From positions 1-43,548 of IMG/VR virus record IMGVR_UViG_3300008448_000185: a DNA stretch of 43,548 nt; one strand, given 5' to 3'. The notes under the pieces are model-generated. The model was given only the letters and a program-made list of their open reading frames with translations, was not told where the DNA came from and searched no databases. The DNA is from a virus. This document shows, piece after piece, positions 32,601 to 42,100 of this stretch. How positions within the stretch are numbered: the first letter of the stretch is position 1; each line of letters begins with the position of its first letter. The translations under genes were made by a program, and so were the position numbers.

Positions 32601-34021
32601 TTGAGATGCCTAATGGAGAAACCAGAGATGCGGCATTTGCTGTAGTCGAAATGGATGACATACTTGCATCTCACAATGAGACTTCATTCAATGATACAAA
32701 AGGATACCCTAGTCAGAATGGGATGAATGTAAATCCAAGGAACTATAAAGGAGATACTGTAGCAAAAGAAAAGGTAAACAGGGATGCAAGAAACTTAAAG
32801 CCTTCTATTGTTATTTCTGATTCAGCAACTCCAGATACAGGAGTTCCTATCATAAGCCTTGATGGCATAGTTCTTTCTGGAAACGGAAGAACAATGGCGA
32901 TTAAGCTATCTAAGGATATAGCTCCAGAAAAATATGCGGAATATAAGAAAAGGCTTGAGGATAGAGCTGCAAAGTTTGGCATAGACCCTGCTGCTGTAAG
33001 AGGTATGAAGAATCCAGTTCTCGTAAAAATAGACAACTCCGTAAAAGAGTATTCTGTAAAAGAACTTGACGCATATAACCAGAAGGCTCAGAAAGGAGAA
33101 AGCCCTACTGATACGGCAATAAAAAGAGCTGCTATCATATCAAATAATCAGCGCCTAAAGGATGGCATTTTAAATATAATATCTGGATACAATACAATGG
33201 GCGAGCTGTTTGATAGCAAACAAGATAGAACTGCGCTTATAAATTTACTTGAGGCTAACGGGATAATTACTCAGCAAGAAAGAAGTGAGTATGTTTCTCA
33301 AGATAATCAACTTACGGAATCTGGAAAAGATTTGATTAACGACATATTGTTAGCTACTGTAGTTAGTCCAGAGGTAATGAAGTCTACAGATAATGTAAAA
33401 ACATTTAGAAAAAATATCATAAGTGCGTTACCTTTACTTACGACAAACTATAAGAACGAAAACTATAGTCTTGAGAAACTGATTAACGATGCCATATTAC
33501 TTCAGTCTGATATGGTGTCGAGGGGCTACAAGCTAGATGATTTTTGGAATTATATTGGTCAGACGCAGTTAGGTAAGCCTCATAACCCAGATGTTATCGT
33601 AATGAATAGAATGATTGCAGAAGGGCCTATGAAGTTTAAGGACTTTGTAAGAAAATACAATGCAGCATCTGAGACATCCGCAGGTGGAATGTTTGAATCA
33701 GAGGCTATGACAAGAGAGCAAGCGTTATCAGCACTTGCTAAAACTGAAAATAAATTAAAAGAAAATGAAATCAAAATCATTGCTAATCTTGCAGGAGTCT
33801 ATTCCGAGTATGAGCGAGCCCAACAAGCAGGAACTGCTAAAGTATTTGAGCAACCCATCTTTGAACAAGTTACAGAGCAAGAGGCAGAAGAGCTTCCAGA
33901 GTTTGTCAACGGAGAGTTCACAAACCCAAAGTTTGAAGAGCAATACCAAAGAGAAAGAGCCAGTGAGTTCGGGTACACAGAAACAAGGGAGCAGTTCGTT
34001 GCTAGGAAGTTTTGCAAATAA
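29678..34021 (+). CDS. Large polyvalent internal protein with DdrB-ParB-like domain (1447 aa)
   Basis: The N-terminus holds two copies of a roughly 30-aa unit: VYQTLTEKVDGFNRSPEEFR and AYQALKDKVEGFNRTPENFN, a repeat I recall from giant phage proteins. About residues 460-510 are coiled coil (DEEIAAKKEQLSKLDESVA). Residues about 1010-1300 resemble the DdrB-ParB domain: VISDSATPDTGVPIISLDGI, VLSGNGRTMAIKL, then SNNQRLKDGILNIISGYN. In phage P1, DdrB is packaged and linked to defence against restriction. Here the protein probably is packed and injected. The acidic C-terminus is not recognised. Confidence 0.6.
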   Translation: MANENDYISKVYQTLTEKVDGFNRSPEEFRNLMMSDSAYRGRAYQALKDKVEGFNRTPENFNSLVIGEIPKQPKYQKSVQKDRSEAEKFLSTTWNNFVTGFESFATGIPERVPQDPFSYIQPLTGPQKTVSDVVREQVERPKTEAAIKKERTRKIESAFGKIKSDYATPVEQQEISRIDFKNKGFIENAKALTASGARMLSDIPLALVTGMSSYYFQGYGEGVREYDKMVEKGEIKENPLAREVYGNTVGVINSYLEKLGFDKIFGTGPAFKNIQKKVISDTFKKISKSTTPISTKGIEKIIETEVRALASTAKSKGLKVAYSSAIEGITEGIQTTLNEGAKILTNKIQGQEVFNEKEIYDNIGKNILTATLAGGIYGAPMGTIATFSKNVNTSVLKDVANAKTDEDFANIRSELEATFDANNYSQEDRDATMFTLENYARIKQKLPPLTPPEVQEKVIPIVEQRDKVDEEIAAKKEQLSKLDESVAADAESEIKALEEKRASLNDEIRGEVSGVETSYFEADGKFFKQIGDAEPEEISKTRYDIESVRNDDKQLEQDEKDAITVSEMLDMPVLYNGDKATLRVEGQTVVADIPSKNRIVEIGNVDEIGDSKISDLGIEKQESAVSVADSGNIVVRGTEFVNLFTDPLAAINRDANGNIVSVNLETEDGKKRTFRGSTADDVAYQIILKKINENNETRQQFEDFVESNEPIKQELESGQVAEVAVEAAPIITEQVPVVAEIKVGSIVTDADGKEYMVVELGTSRKGTPQATVEIPKRTKEEIEKNARLIVFGRNENRTLYKSENDPKFIKEQDIAISEEISEQTAVNNSSRGTITLDLSDLKLKESEQTSVEPVNEIERLRAAEQKELLAAIPNIEQYKVDGVVDRSKITNEEDRAKFDEIYNKYDKIISPLVKPSETAQPVAGQAVVEADIEVKPTMETGTGLLAPADGKTVKVGEANKGFQNKGIILGEDTTIEMPNGETRDAAFAVVEMDDILASHNETSFNDTKGYPSQNGMNVNPRNYKGDTVAKEKVNRDARNLKPSIVISDSATPDTGVPIISLDGIVLSGNGRTMAIKLSKDIAPEKYAEYKKRLEDRAAKFGIDPAAVRGMKNPVLVKIDNSVKEYSVKELDAYNQKAQKGESPTDTAIKRAAIISNNQRLKDGILNIISGYNTMGELFDSKQDRTALINLLEANGIITQQERSEYVSQDNQLTESGKDLINDILLATVVSPEVMKSTDNVKTFRKNIISALPLLTTNYKNENYSLEKLINDAILLQSDMVSRGYKLDDFWNYIGQTQLGKPHNPDVIVMNRMIAEGPMKFKDFVRKYNAASETSAGGMFESEAMTREQALSALAKTENKLKENEIKIIANLAGVYSEYERAQQAGTAKVFEQPIFEQVTEQEAEELPEFVNGEFTNPKFEEQYQRERASEFGYTETREQFVARKFCK

Positions 34022-34049
34022 GGTAAAGTCACTTATTAAAAAATAATAT

Positions 34050-34214
34050 ATGCCACTCAAAAAAGCGAAAGGCAAAAGCAAGGCGGCAATGCAAAAAGCA
34101 GTAAGCGCAAATATTAGAGAACTTAAAAAGCCTGAAACAAAAAGACCTCAGAATCAAATAGTTGCGATTGCCTTAAGGTCGGCAGGCGCACCTATGCCTA
34201 AAAAGAAAAAATAA
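34050..34214 (+). CDS. Small basic DUF6496-like protein (54 aa)
   Basis: ATG at 34050, TAA at 34212-34214, five bases before the next ATG. The sequence has MPLKKAKGKSKAAM and VSANIRELKKPETKRPQNQI followed by VAIALRSAG, the shape of the PLKKGxSxxxxxxNixeLxxxgrpxkQAvAIAlxxag family (DUF6496-like) of small basic phage proteins. It is followed directly by the 1256-aa gene. No role established. Confidence 0.7.
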   Translation: MPLKKAKGKSKAAMQKAVSANIRELKKPETKRPQNQIVAIALRSAGAPMPKKKK

Positions 34215-34218
34215 TAAC

Positions 34219-37200
34219 ATGTCTATTTGCCCAAACAAGAAGTCTGATAATTGGAAAGAGCTCACGTCTGGATTGGCTGAAAGGTTGTCTGGAAAATCTC
34301 CAAAGGATATAGATGCCATTGCGCATGTATCTTTTTTGATTAAAGGAGATGGTAGTATACCTACTGTCGATGAAGCGGTTCAGCTATTATCTAAACAGGG
34401 CAAAAAGCAGTTAAACGAAACTGTAAGGTTGGCAACAAAGGCGTTTAAGCAAGGAGCTGACGAAGCAAGAAAAGAAGCGTTTTTGGCTGGGCAGATGAGG
34501 CAAGGTAGAGATATGGCTCCTAAGATAAGAGCTCTTGAAGACCAGCTTGCCAATAACAAGATAACAAAAGCGGAGTACGAAGAGCGTATAAAAGAACTTG
34601 AATACGAGTCGGCGTTTAAACAAGCGGAAGCAAAGCTTGCAGCAGAGATAGAAGGAAAGAAGGCCGGAAGAAAGGAGGGCGTAAAAGAGCAAACTGCTTT
34701 TCAGAAAGCGTTTAGCAAAAAGGTTGGAGACTTTCTAAAAACGTCAGATAAGCTAAGAGGCGTATTGTCTAGAAAGCAGGTAGAGTCTATTATAAGAAAG
34801 GCGTCAAATATAGGCAGTAGCGAAAGGGATTTGAAAAGGTTTACAGACTACTTTGAGAAGATTGTAGCTAATGCTAATTATGATGCTGACTTGAGAACAG
34901 GAAAGTCTTTGCAAGCAAAACTTGTAAAACCATTTGCGGAGGCTGCTGACTTAGTTAAGAGGATGAAGAATATTCCGCTTGAATATCTATCTCAAAAAGA
35001 ACTATCGGAATTTAACAGGATTGCTGCTACGTATGCAGCGTCTAAGCTTCCAGTAACATCGCCAAATTATCAGGCATTTGATGTAAAAAATGCCGAGAAA
35101 TTATTTGCTCCTATAGAAAAATCTGTAAAGCAATCTGTTATATCTGACGTAGAAGATGCCTATGGGGTTCTTGGAATAAATGAAGAAGAAGCTAATGCAA
35201 TAGACGAGTTTATGTCATCAGAAGACATGGACTCATATCTAAATTCTCTTAGCGATGCAAAGAGAAAGGCTCTTAGATATAACCTAGAAAGAGTTGCTGG
35301 ATATAGCCTACTTGGACTTAAAGAAAAGCTGGCAAGAACAGTTCCTGCCGCTAATGCATCAGCGAAACAAAAGAAGCTATTTGATAAGCTGAAAAGAATA
35401 TCTGGAGTAGACCCAGCGTCAATATCAGATAGCAAGCAGCTTGCAGAGCTAATTAGAATAGTTGACAACTCTGTTATAAACGACTCTAACTCAAATGTAA
35501 ATAACGCATACGCCATAGTTCTTGCGGCAGAAAACGTAACAAGATTGCAGCAGGCTACCAGCGCAGTAAAAAGATTTTTAATAGGAGGGTTTTCTAAGTT
35601 CTATTACGATACTCCAATAATTCTGCAAAGGATGTTCGGAGACACAAAGGTTGAAGCCGCAATAAGAAGGCTGACTGGCTTGGATGGTGTCATTACGGCA
35701 TCTACAGATGCAGAAAGGATTGTTATTGAAAAAGTCAAGGAGTATCAAAAGTTTAGAAAAGAGAATAACATTGATAACTCTGCTGAAACAGATATAACAA
35801 TAGGTGTATTTGCTGACTTGGCAAACGTAAGGCTTGGCTCAGAAGATTCTGACTACAGGAACAATAAAGAGCAGCTAAGAAAGTCTATAGAAGTATACAA
35901 GAAAAGCTCTGATGTTGAAGATAATTATATTGGAGAGCTTCTTGATGGTATATACCAGTCTTCCGTAAAAGACTTTAATACGCTTGAAGACTTTAAAAAT
36001 GGATACTCTAATCTGCACCCACTAGAGGTAAAGGCTGCTGAATGGATGAACAAAAATGTGTGGAAGGTTTACGAAGATGATTTTAAGACACATGCAGAAG
36101 AAGACCTGAATGAGACATTTGAGTATGAAAACAGGCCACAATATCATCCAAGAAGATACAAAAAGGTTGGAACAGATGCTCAAGATTTTGACCCATTTGA
36201 TACTGTATTTAATAATAATACGCTAAAGCCAAAAGAAACTGGAAGAAGCAAAGAAAGAAAACTTGTTGACAATCTACCAAAGAATAAGGCAGTTGACTAT
36301 AGATTTGAGTTTAACTCATTTAAGACGCTACAAGAGCAGCTGTTTACTTCTAAGTCGCATCTTTCCGCAAAAGTGTTTCAATACATGTCTCAGAATACTG
36401 ATGGAATGTCTGAGGCATTTGGAGGACAAGCGAATTCAGACTTCTTTACAGAGTCTTTTAAGAAGCAGTATGAAACGATGAGATACGGTAGAAAGAATGC
36501 TGATGGGACTTTTAATTCCGTAGCACTAGCAGCAACAAGGATATTAAAAGACTTGGGTTCAGCTATTGCTCTTGGAAGGCCAACGCAGATAATATCTCAA
36601 ACAACTCCTCTTATACTTGCGTCTGTAAGAAATCCAAAGTATATGTCAATGGTAATGACATCTAATGTGCCTACTAACTTAGAGCTTTTTAATCTTGCTC
36701 CAGTTGGCTCTAGGGGTATAGAAATGGGAGCAGCAGGAAGGGCAGAGGAGTCAGAGGTTCTTTCATACGGAAAGACAAAGAGAGGGATAAAAAAGGTCGT
36801 TTCAGATGTTGGAGACGTAGCAGCGAATATAAGGTCTTTATCCTTATACGCACTTACAACAGCTGACGTATATGCAGCAAAGAAGACATTTGCTTCGTAT
36901 TACTTGCAGTATATGAATGAGGTTGCCAAAATACCTACTACGGCAGAAGACTTAAAGACTGAGCATACTAGAATGAACGAAGAAAGAGAGATGGCTTTAT
37001 CTTATGCCCAGCAGTCTATTGACAAAACACAGGCCGTAAGCACTAGGGTATTGCAGTCTGAGTTCAAAAGAAATGAGAACGGCTCATCGTGGGCGGAGCT
37101 TATAAAGAATATAATTCTTCCATTTAATAATTTTAGCTCTAATACGAAAGCTAGGCTAATGGAGGATACGTCTAAAATGTTGTACGGAAACTCAATGCAA

Positions 37201-37989
37201 AAAAAAGAAGCAGCTATAGATGTATTTGGCACTACACTAGAAACAGCTGCGTATTCAGCAATTAATATTTTCTTGATTTCGTCTATATACAGATATGGTA
37301 TAAAAGAGGTTCTTAAATCAGCGTTTGACATAGAGGATGATGACGAATTTTACGATTCTCTATCTGGCTCATTTAAAAAGTGGTACACATACGTGCTAAG
37401 AGACTTAACTGTTGGCGGCTTTGGCCCTAGTGTAGAAGAGTCTGGAATAAATATAATGAATAGGATAGCCTACGTATTGTCTGGGAATGCCATTAGCGAC
37501 ACAGGAAAAGACTATTTCTCTTGGGTAAAAGAAGAGCCTACATTTCAGCCCCCATTCAACCCAAGAAATAACTCAGACTATGGATGGTATGATATACTAG
37601 GAACTTATGGCATACCGTTTAAGACTGGATATAAGTCAATGTTGGATATTTCGTATGCCGCAAATGGAGAGGCCCCTGCTGCATTTAAGTTTGAAAAAAA
37701 AGTAAGAAAAGAAAACGAAAGAAGCGACATGTCTAACATAACAGAAAAAGATGTACAGCTTTCTGACGAACAAAGAAGATTCTTTCTTTTTATGGGGCTT
37801 GCCAATGGACTGTCTGCAATAAGCGGATTCCAAGATGCAGACATAATAAGGGCAGGTGAAAAGCTAAGGTATGGTATAATTAAAGAAGAAAAATTCAGGC
37901 AGTACCCTAAAAAGTCAAAAGGCGGAGGAATGAAAGGCGGAATGAAGATGGGGGGCATGGGCGGAGGCTCTATGAAGATGGGCAGATAA
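34219..37989 (+). CDS. Large polyvalent internal virion protein (1256 aa)
   Basis: The start SICPNKKSDNWKELTSGLAE follows the CPNxxSxxWKxLxxxxGE opening seen in large polyvalent phage proteins. Next is a Lys/Glu-rich helical part (residues 75-170), a segment LSRKQVESIIRKASNIGSSE typical of such proteins, and long helices to about residue 1100. A hydrophobic stretch near residue 1010 (AAYSAINIFLISSIYRYGI) may insert in a membrane. The last 25 residues are Gly/Met/Lys repeats (GGGMKGGMKMGGMGGG), a basic flexible tail. Likely injected with DNA or forming part of the internal core. Confidence 0.55.
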   Translation: MSICPNKKSDNWKELTSGLAERLSGKSPKDIDAIAHVSFLIKGDGSIPTVDEAVQLLSKQGKKQLNETVRLATKAFKQGADEARKEAFLAGQMRQGRDMAPKIRALEDQLANNKITKAEYEERIKELEYESAFKQAEAKLAAEIEGKKAGRKEGVKEQTAFQKAFSKKVGDFLKTSDKLRGVLSRKQVESIIRKASNIGSSERDLKRFTDYFEKIVANANYDADLRTGKSLQAKLVKPFAEAADLVKRMKNIPLEYLSQKELSEFNRIAATYAASKLPVTSPNYQAFDVKNAEKLFAPIEKSVKQSVISDVEDAYGVLGINEEEANAIDEFMSSEDMDSYLNSLSDAKRKALRYNLERVAGYSLLGLKEKLARTVPAANASAKQKKLFDKLKRISGVDPASISDSKQLAELIRIVDNSVINDSNSNVNNAYAIVLAAENVTRLQQATSAVKRFLIGGFSKFYYDTPIILQRMFGDTKVEAAIRRLTGLDGVITASTDAERIVIEKVKEYQKFRKENNIDNSAETDITIGVFADLANVRLGSEDSDYRNNKEQLRKSIEVYKKSSDVEDNYIGELLDGIYQSSVKDFNTLEDFKNGYSNLHPLEVKAAEWMNKNVWKVYEDDFKTHAEEDLNETFEYENRPQYHPRRYKKVGTDAQDFDPFDTVFNNNTLKPKETGRSKERKLVDNLPKNKAVDYRFEFNSFKTLQEQLFTSKSHLSAKVFQYMSQNTDGMSEAFGGQANSDFFTESFKKQYETMRYGRKNADGTFNSVALAATRILKDLGSAIALGRPTQIISQTTPLILASVRNPKYMSMVMTSNVPTNLELFNLAPVGSRGIEMGAAGRAEESEVLSYGKTKRGIKKVVSDVGDVAANIRSLSLYALTTADVYAAKKTFASYYLQYMNEVAKIPTTAEDLKTEHTRMNEEREMALSYAQQSIDKTQAVSTRVLQSEFKRNENGSSWAELIKNIILPFNNFSSNTKARLMEDTSKMLYGNSMQKKEAAIDVFGTTLETAAYSAINIFLISSIYRYGIKEVLKSAFDIEDDDEFYDSLSGSFKKWYTYVLRDLTVGGFGPSVEESGINIMNRIAYVLSGNAISDTGKDYFSWVKEEPTFQPPFNPRNNSDYGWYDILGTYGIPFKTGYKSMLDISYAANGEAPAAFKFEKKVRKENERSDMSNITEKDVQLSDEQRRFFLFMGLANGLSAISGFQDADIIRAGEKLRYGIIKEEKFRQYPKKSKGGGMKGGMKMGGMGGGSMKMGR

Positions 37990-38004
37990 TAGCTGCAAAA
38001 ATCT

Positions 38005-38012
38005 TATATTTG
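38005..38012 (+). promoter_or_regulatory. -7 box before tail-fibre operon
   Basis: TATATTTG lies 15 bases before the ATG at 38027 and 16 bases after the upstream stop. There is no TTTG at -33, so this is a partial match, but the sequence and placement repeat those at 14955 and 21477. Confidence 0.45.
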
Positions 38013-38026
38013 TAAAAACATAGACT

Positions 38027-38566
38027 ATGGCTTTTGTAGCAAATTATACGGTAGCGCAGGGTATTGATTGTACCCAGTTTGTAATTACCGACACCTCGTC
38101 ATACGCCTCAGAGGCTAAGAATACGTTTACGTATAGAAGGTTATACCTGTATAAGGCAGACGGAACAACTATCAAGTTCCCAGCAAACTCTCCGAATAAC
38201 TACGTAGACTTTAGCTTTGCGTCATATCCTACAGACCAGATTACAATAACTGGCATAGACCAAGATTACGGACTAAGGATAGTTATGGAGCTGAACTCTT
38301 CAGCACCTCAAGGCGGAAGTATATACTCTAAGGAGAGTGTTGCAGCACTTACTTGCTATACCAATACTGCGCTATATAATGTAGCACAGATTGCGGCTAC
38401 CAACCCAGCAAGGATAGATGACCTTACGTTTTACGATAGCTGGAGTGAGCTTCAGACAGAAAAGGATGCTGCCATAGTAGCGGCTACTTACGGAGACCAG
38501 ATAAGTGCAGACAATGCACTTAGGAGAGCAAAAGCTATTATTAATCAATCATCACTTAGATTCTAA
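38027..38566 (+). CDS. Tail-associated protein (179 aa)
   Basis: A beta-rich N-terminal half (GIDCTQFVITDTSSYASEA; NTFTYRRLYLYKADGTTIKF) followed by a helical C-terminal part ending in NALRRAKAIINQSSLRF. I recall this kind of short protein directly before tail-fibre genes in Bacteroidota phages. It is translated in a coupled pair with the next gene (TAATG). Role probably in fibre attachment, by position. Confidence 0.55.
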   Translation: MAFVANYTVAQGIDCTQFVITDTSSYASEAKNTFTYRRLYLYKADGTTIKFPANSPNNYVDFSFASYPTDQITITGIDQDYGLRIVMELNSSAPQGGSIYSKESVAALTCYTNTALYNVAQIAATNPARIDDLTFYDSWSELQTEKDAAIVAATYGDQISADNALRRAKAIINQSSLRF

Positions 38567-39114
38567 TGTTATCTAACTCTACCATAACAGACTATATAAA
38601 ATGGGCTGATATATCCGTATATCTGTCCATGAACGACTATCAGAAACAGAGGTATTACAGCTGGATTGACGAGAGGAAGAAGACGAGATTGCTGTATATG
38701 GTTAACGAAACAATGAAATGGGGTCAGCCATATCTCGTTGGTACTGAGGGATATGATAAGGTTGGAAACTACATGTATGCTTTATTTGGCAAATGGCTAC
38801 TTACAGCAGTAGGCGTTGCCAATAGCGGAGCATCTGGCCTTGTCATTGGAACTCCTGTAATACCTACAGCAACAGCAGGTGCGGCTGGCACAATAACATT
38901 TACCGTTGGCGTAATAGGAAGTCCTATGCCGCCAAACACAAACTTGTATACTAATCTTGTTCTGGCAAACAGAACTATAATAGTTGTACTTGATAATGTT
39001 GTTTTACAGACTATTGGAACACCAGTTACATACTCATTCAATAGTGCTACAGGAACAATAACATTTAGTGCGAATCTTAATTTGAATCAGGTTTTGACCA
39101 TCATATATATCTAA
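38566..39114 (+). CDS. Tail-associated protein (182 aa)
   Basis: The N-terminal 60 residues are helical and charged (YQKQRYYSWIDERKKTRLLY), and the C-terminal 90 are a low-complexity beta domain (ATAGAAGTITFTVGVIGSPM; VVLDNVVLQTIGTPVTYSF) rich in Thr/Val/Gly. It may be a fibre or collar component. It starts one base inside the previous stop and ends just before the fibre ATG. Confidence 0.5.
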   Translation: MLSNSTITDYIKWADISVYLSMNDYQKQRYYSWIDERKKTRLLYMVNETMKWGQPYLVGTEGYDKVGNYMYALFGKWLLTAVGVANSGASGLVIGTPVIPTATAGAAGTITFTVGVIGSPMPPNTNLYTNLVLANRTIIVVLDNVVLQTIGTPVTYSFNSATGTITFSANLNLNQVLTIIYI

Positions 39115-39115
39115 C

Positions 39116-42100
39116 ATGGTAATACAAAGTATACCTCTTGTAACTGACTTAAGAAATCAGAATAAGAATATAAGTACTCTATTCTATGCTACTGGACTAA
39201 GTTCAGAGGGCGATAATAGCGGAGGTGTATTCTGGTGGAATCCGTCAAGCACTACGGCTGATGACGGAGTGGATTATCTGCAAGTTACAGGAGTTGCTAC
39301 TGGTAGGTGGGAAAGAATTATGGATACAAATGGGTCTGTTCCATCTTCAAGGACTCTTACTATAAATGGAACTACCTATGATTTGTCAGCGAATAGGTCG
39401 TGGAGTGTAGGTACTGTAACAAGTGTGTCTACATCTGGGCCTTTAACAGGGGGTACTATAACTGGCTCTGGAACAATAGGAATAAGCCAAGCAAGTTCGT
39501 CTACCGATGGGTATTTAAGCGCTACAGACTGGAGCGTTTTTAATTCAAAGCAAGCGGCCATAACGCTTACCACAACAGGAACTTCTGGCGCCGCAACACT
39601 TATTGGAGGAACATTAAATATTCCTATATATACTCCAGACCTTTCTGGCTATGTGCCTACATCAAGGACAATAACTATTAATGGAACAACATATGACCTA
39701 TCTGCTAATAGGTCGTGGAGCGTTGGCACAGTAACTTCTGTAGACATGTCTGTTCCTACTGGATTTTCTGTAGGCGGAAATCCTGTTACGGGAGCAGGAA
39801 CTTTGGCGTTATCATTCGCATCTGGATACTCTTTGCCAACAAATGTTAAGCAGAGCAACTGGGATGACGCATATACTTGGGTATCTAATTTTCCAACACA
39901 AACAGGAAATGCTGGGAAGTTCTTAACTACTGATGGTAATATATTGTCATGGGCAGCAAATCCTCTTGGAACTGTTACGTCTGTCAGCTTTGCTACTGGA
40001 ACTACAGGAACAGATATAAATAGCTCTGTAGCAAACGCTACTACTACTCCAGCAATAACACTGAATATACCAACAGCTTCTGCTTCAAACAGAGGTGCTC
40101 TGTCAAGCTCAGACTGGTCTGTTTTTAATTCAAAACAAGGAGCAATAACTCTAACTACTACAGGAAGTAGTGGGGCTGCTACGTTTATAGGGAACACATT
40201 AAACATACCAATATACTCTCCAGACCTTTCTGGATATGTTCCTACGTCAAGAACACTTACCATCAATGGCACTTCTTATGATTTATCAGCAAATAGGAGC
40301 TGGTCTGTAGGAACGGTTACAAGTATTGCTACAAGCGGCCCAATAACTGGAGGTACGATAACGGGCAGCGGAACTATAGGAATAACACAGTCTACGACTA
40401 CAACAGACGGATATTTAAGCTCTACGGACTGGAATACTTTTAATAATAAGCAAGGTACAATAACATTAACTACAACAGGGACAAGTGGTGTATCTACTCT
40501 TATTGGGAATACATTAAATATACCTAACTATGGTTCAGCATTAACAGGATACGTTCCGTATACGGGCGCAACACAAGATGTTGACCTCGGAACCTATGGT
40601 TTGATTACTGACTTTGTTAGATATAATCCATCAAGCAGTAACATTCCTTCTGCTGAAGGAGTAATGTGGTGGGATAATACGGATGGCACAGTTCGCCTGT
40701 CTGTCAAGGGCAATACGTATAGTGTTCCTATTGGGCAGAGTGTTATTGCAAGAGTAAGAAATAGTACAGCCACTAACTTGCTTAGAGCAGATTATAAGGT
40801 AGTAAAAGTGGCAGGAGCGCAAGGACAAAGACTTGCTGTTTCTTTAGCTCAAGCAAATAATGACGCAAATAGTGCGTCTACCCTTGGATTAGTATGTGAA
40901 AACATATCAACTAATCAGGAAGGGTTTATTGTGAATATTGGAGCTATTACAGATATAAATACAACAGGTAGCCTTCAGGGTGAAACTTGGGTTGATGGAA
41001 CTATTCTTTACCTAAGTCCAACAACGCCCGGAGCAATTACAAATATAAAGCCAGTAGCACCTCAGCATACTGTTATTATTGGATATGTAGAATATGCACA
41101 TGCTAATAACGGTAAGATATACGTTAAGATAGATAATGGTTATGAGCTTGAAGAATTACATGACGTAGCTCCAGCCCCTTATGTAAATAATGGTGTGCTT
41201 TACCGTGATACTACATTAAGCCTATGGAAGAGTGCAACTATTCCCACTGTTCTTGGATACACTCCTGTTAACAAGGCGGGCGATACAATGACGGGATATC
41301 TAATATTAAATGCAGACCCTGTTAGCGGGCTTGGTGCAGCCACAAAGGATTATGTAGACAACTTGGCTAATGGTATTGACTGGAAACAATCTGCAAATGC
41401 AGGTACTGTTGCTGCCTTACCTTCTTATGCGGTAACTGGTTCTGGTCAAATATTGACTGGCTCAGTTAATGGTGCAATACCTTCAGCAACTACAGATGGA
41501 GTTGCACTGGTTGCAGGAAATAGGGTTTTAGTAAAAAATGAAACAAGTACACTAACCCCTAATAACGGTATTTATGTAGTTACACAAGCAGGAGATGGCT
41601 CAAGTCCATTTATACTTACAAGGTCTGCGGATGCCAATGCATCATCAGAACTATCTGAAGCGACATTGAGTATAAGTAGTGGTTCTACTTTATCAAATAC
41701 CCAATGGCATTGTAATCCTGCTTCTACTCCTATTACAATAGGAACAACATATATTTCATTCTCACAGATTGGTTCTGGTGTGTATTTTGGTACTGCACCT
41801 ATTTCTGTTAGTGGGAATACAATCTCAATATCACAATCAAGTGGCAGTACAAATGGTTATTTGAGTAGTACCGATTGGACAACTTTTAACAATAAACAAA
41901 ATACACTTAGTTTAACTACAACAGGTGCAAGTGGCTCTTCAACATTAGTTGGCTCAACTCTTAATGTTCCAACATATACACTTAATGGCCTTGGAGGCGC
42001 TTCTGCAACTACGACATTAACCATTAACGGTACATCTTATGATTTGTCTGCTAATAGGACATGGAGTGTAGGAACGGTAACAAGTGTTGCAGCTTTAACG

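Noticed and set aside
39649-40272. Long antisense frames inside the fibre gene (also 42037-42579 and 42778-43020)
   Set aside because: They are shadows of the Thr/Gly/Ala-rich repeats: repeated VPTL/VVPVV strings mirror the sense repeats. The sense frame is continuous and carries fibre motifs.
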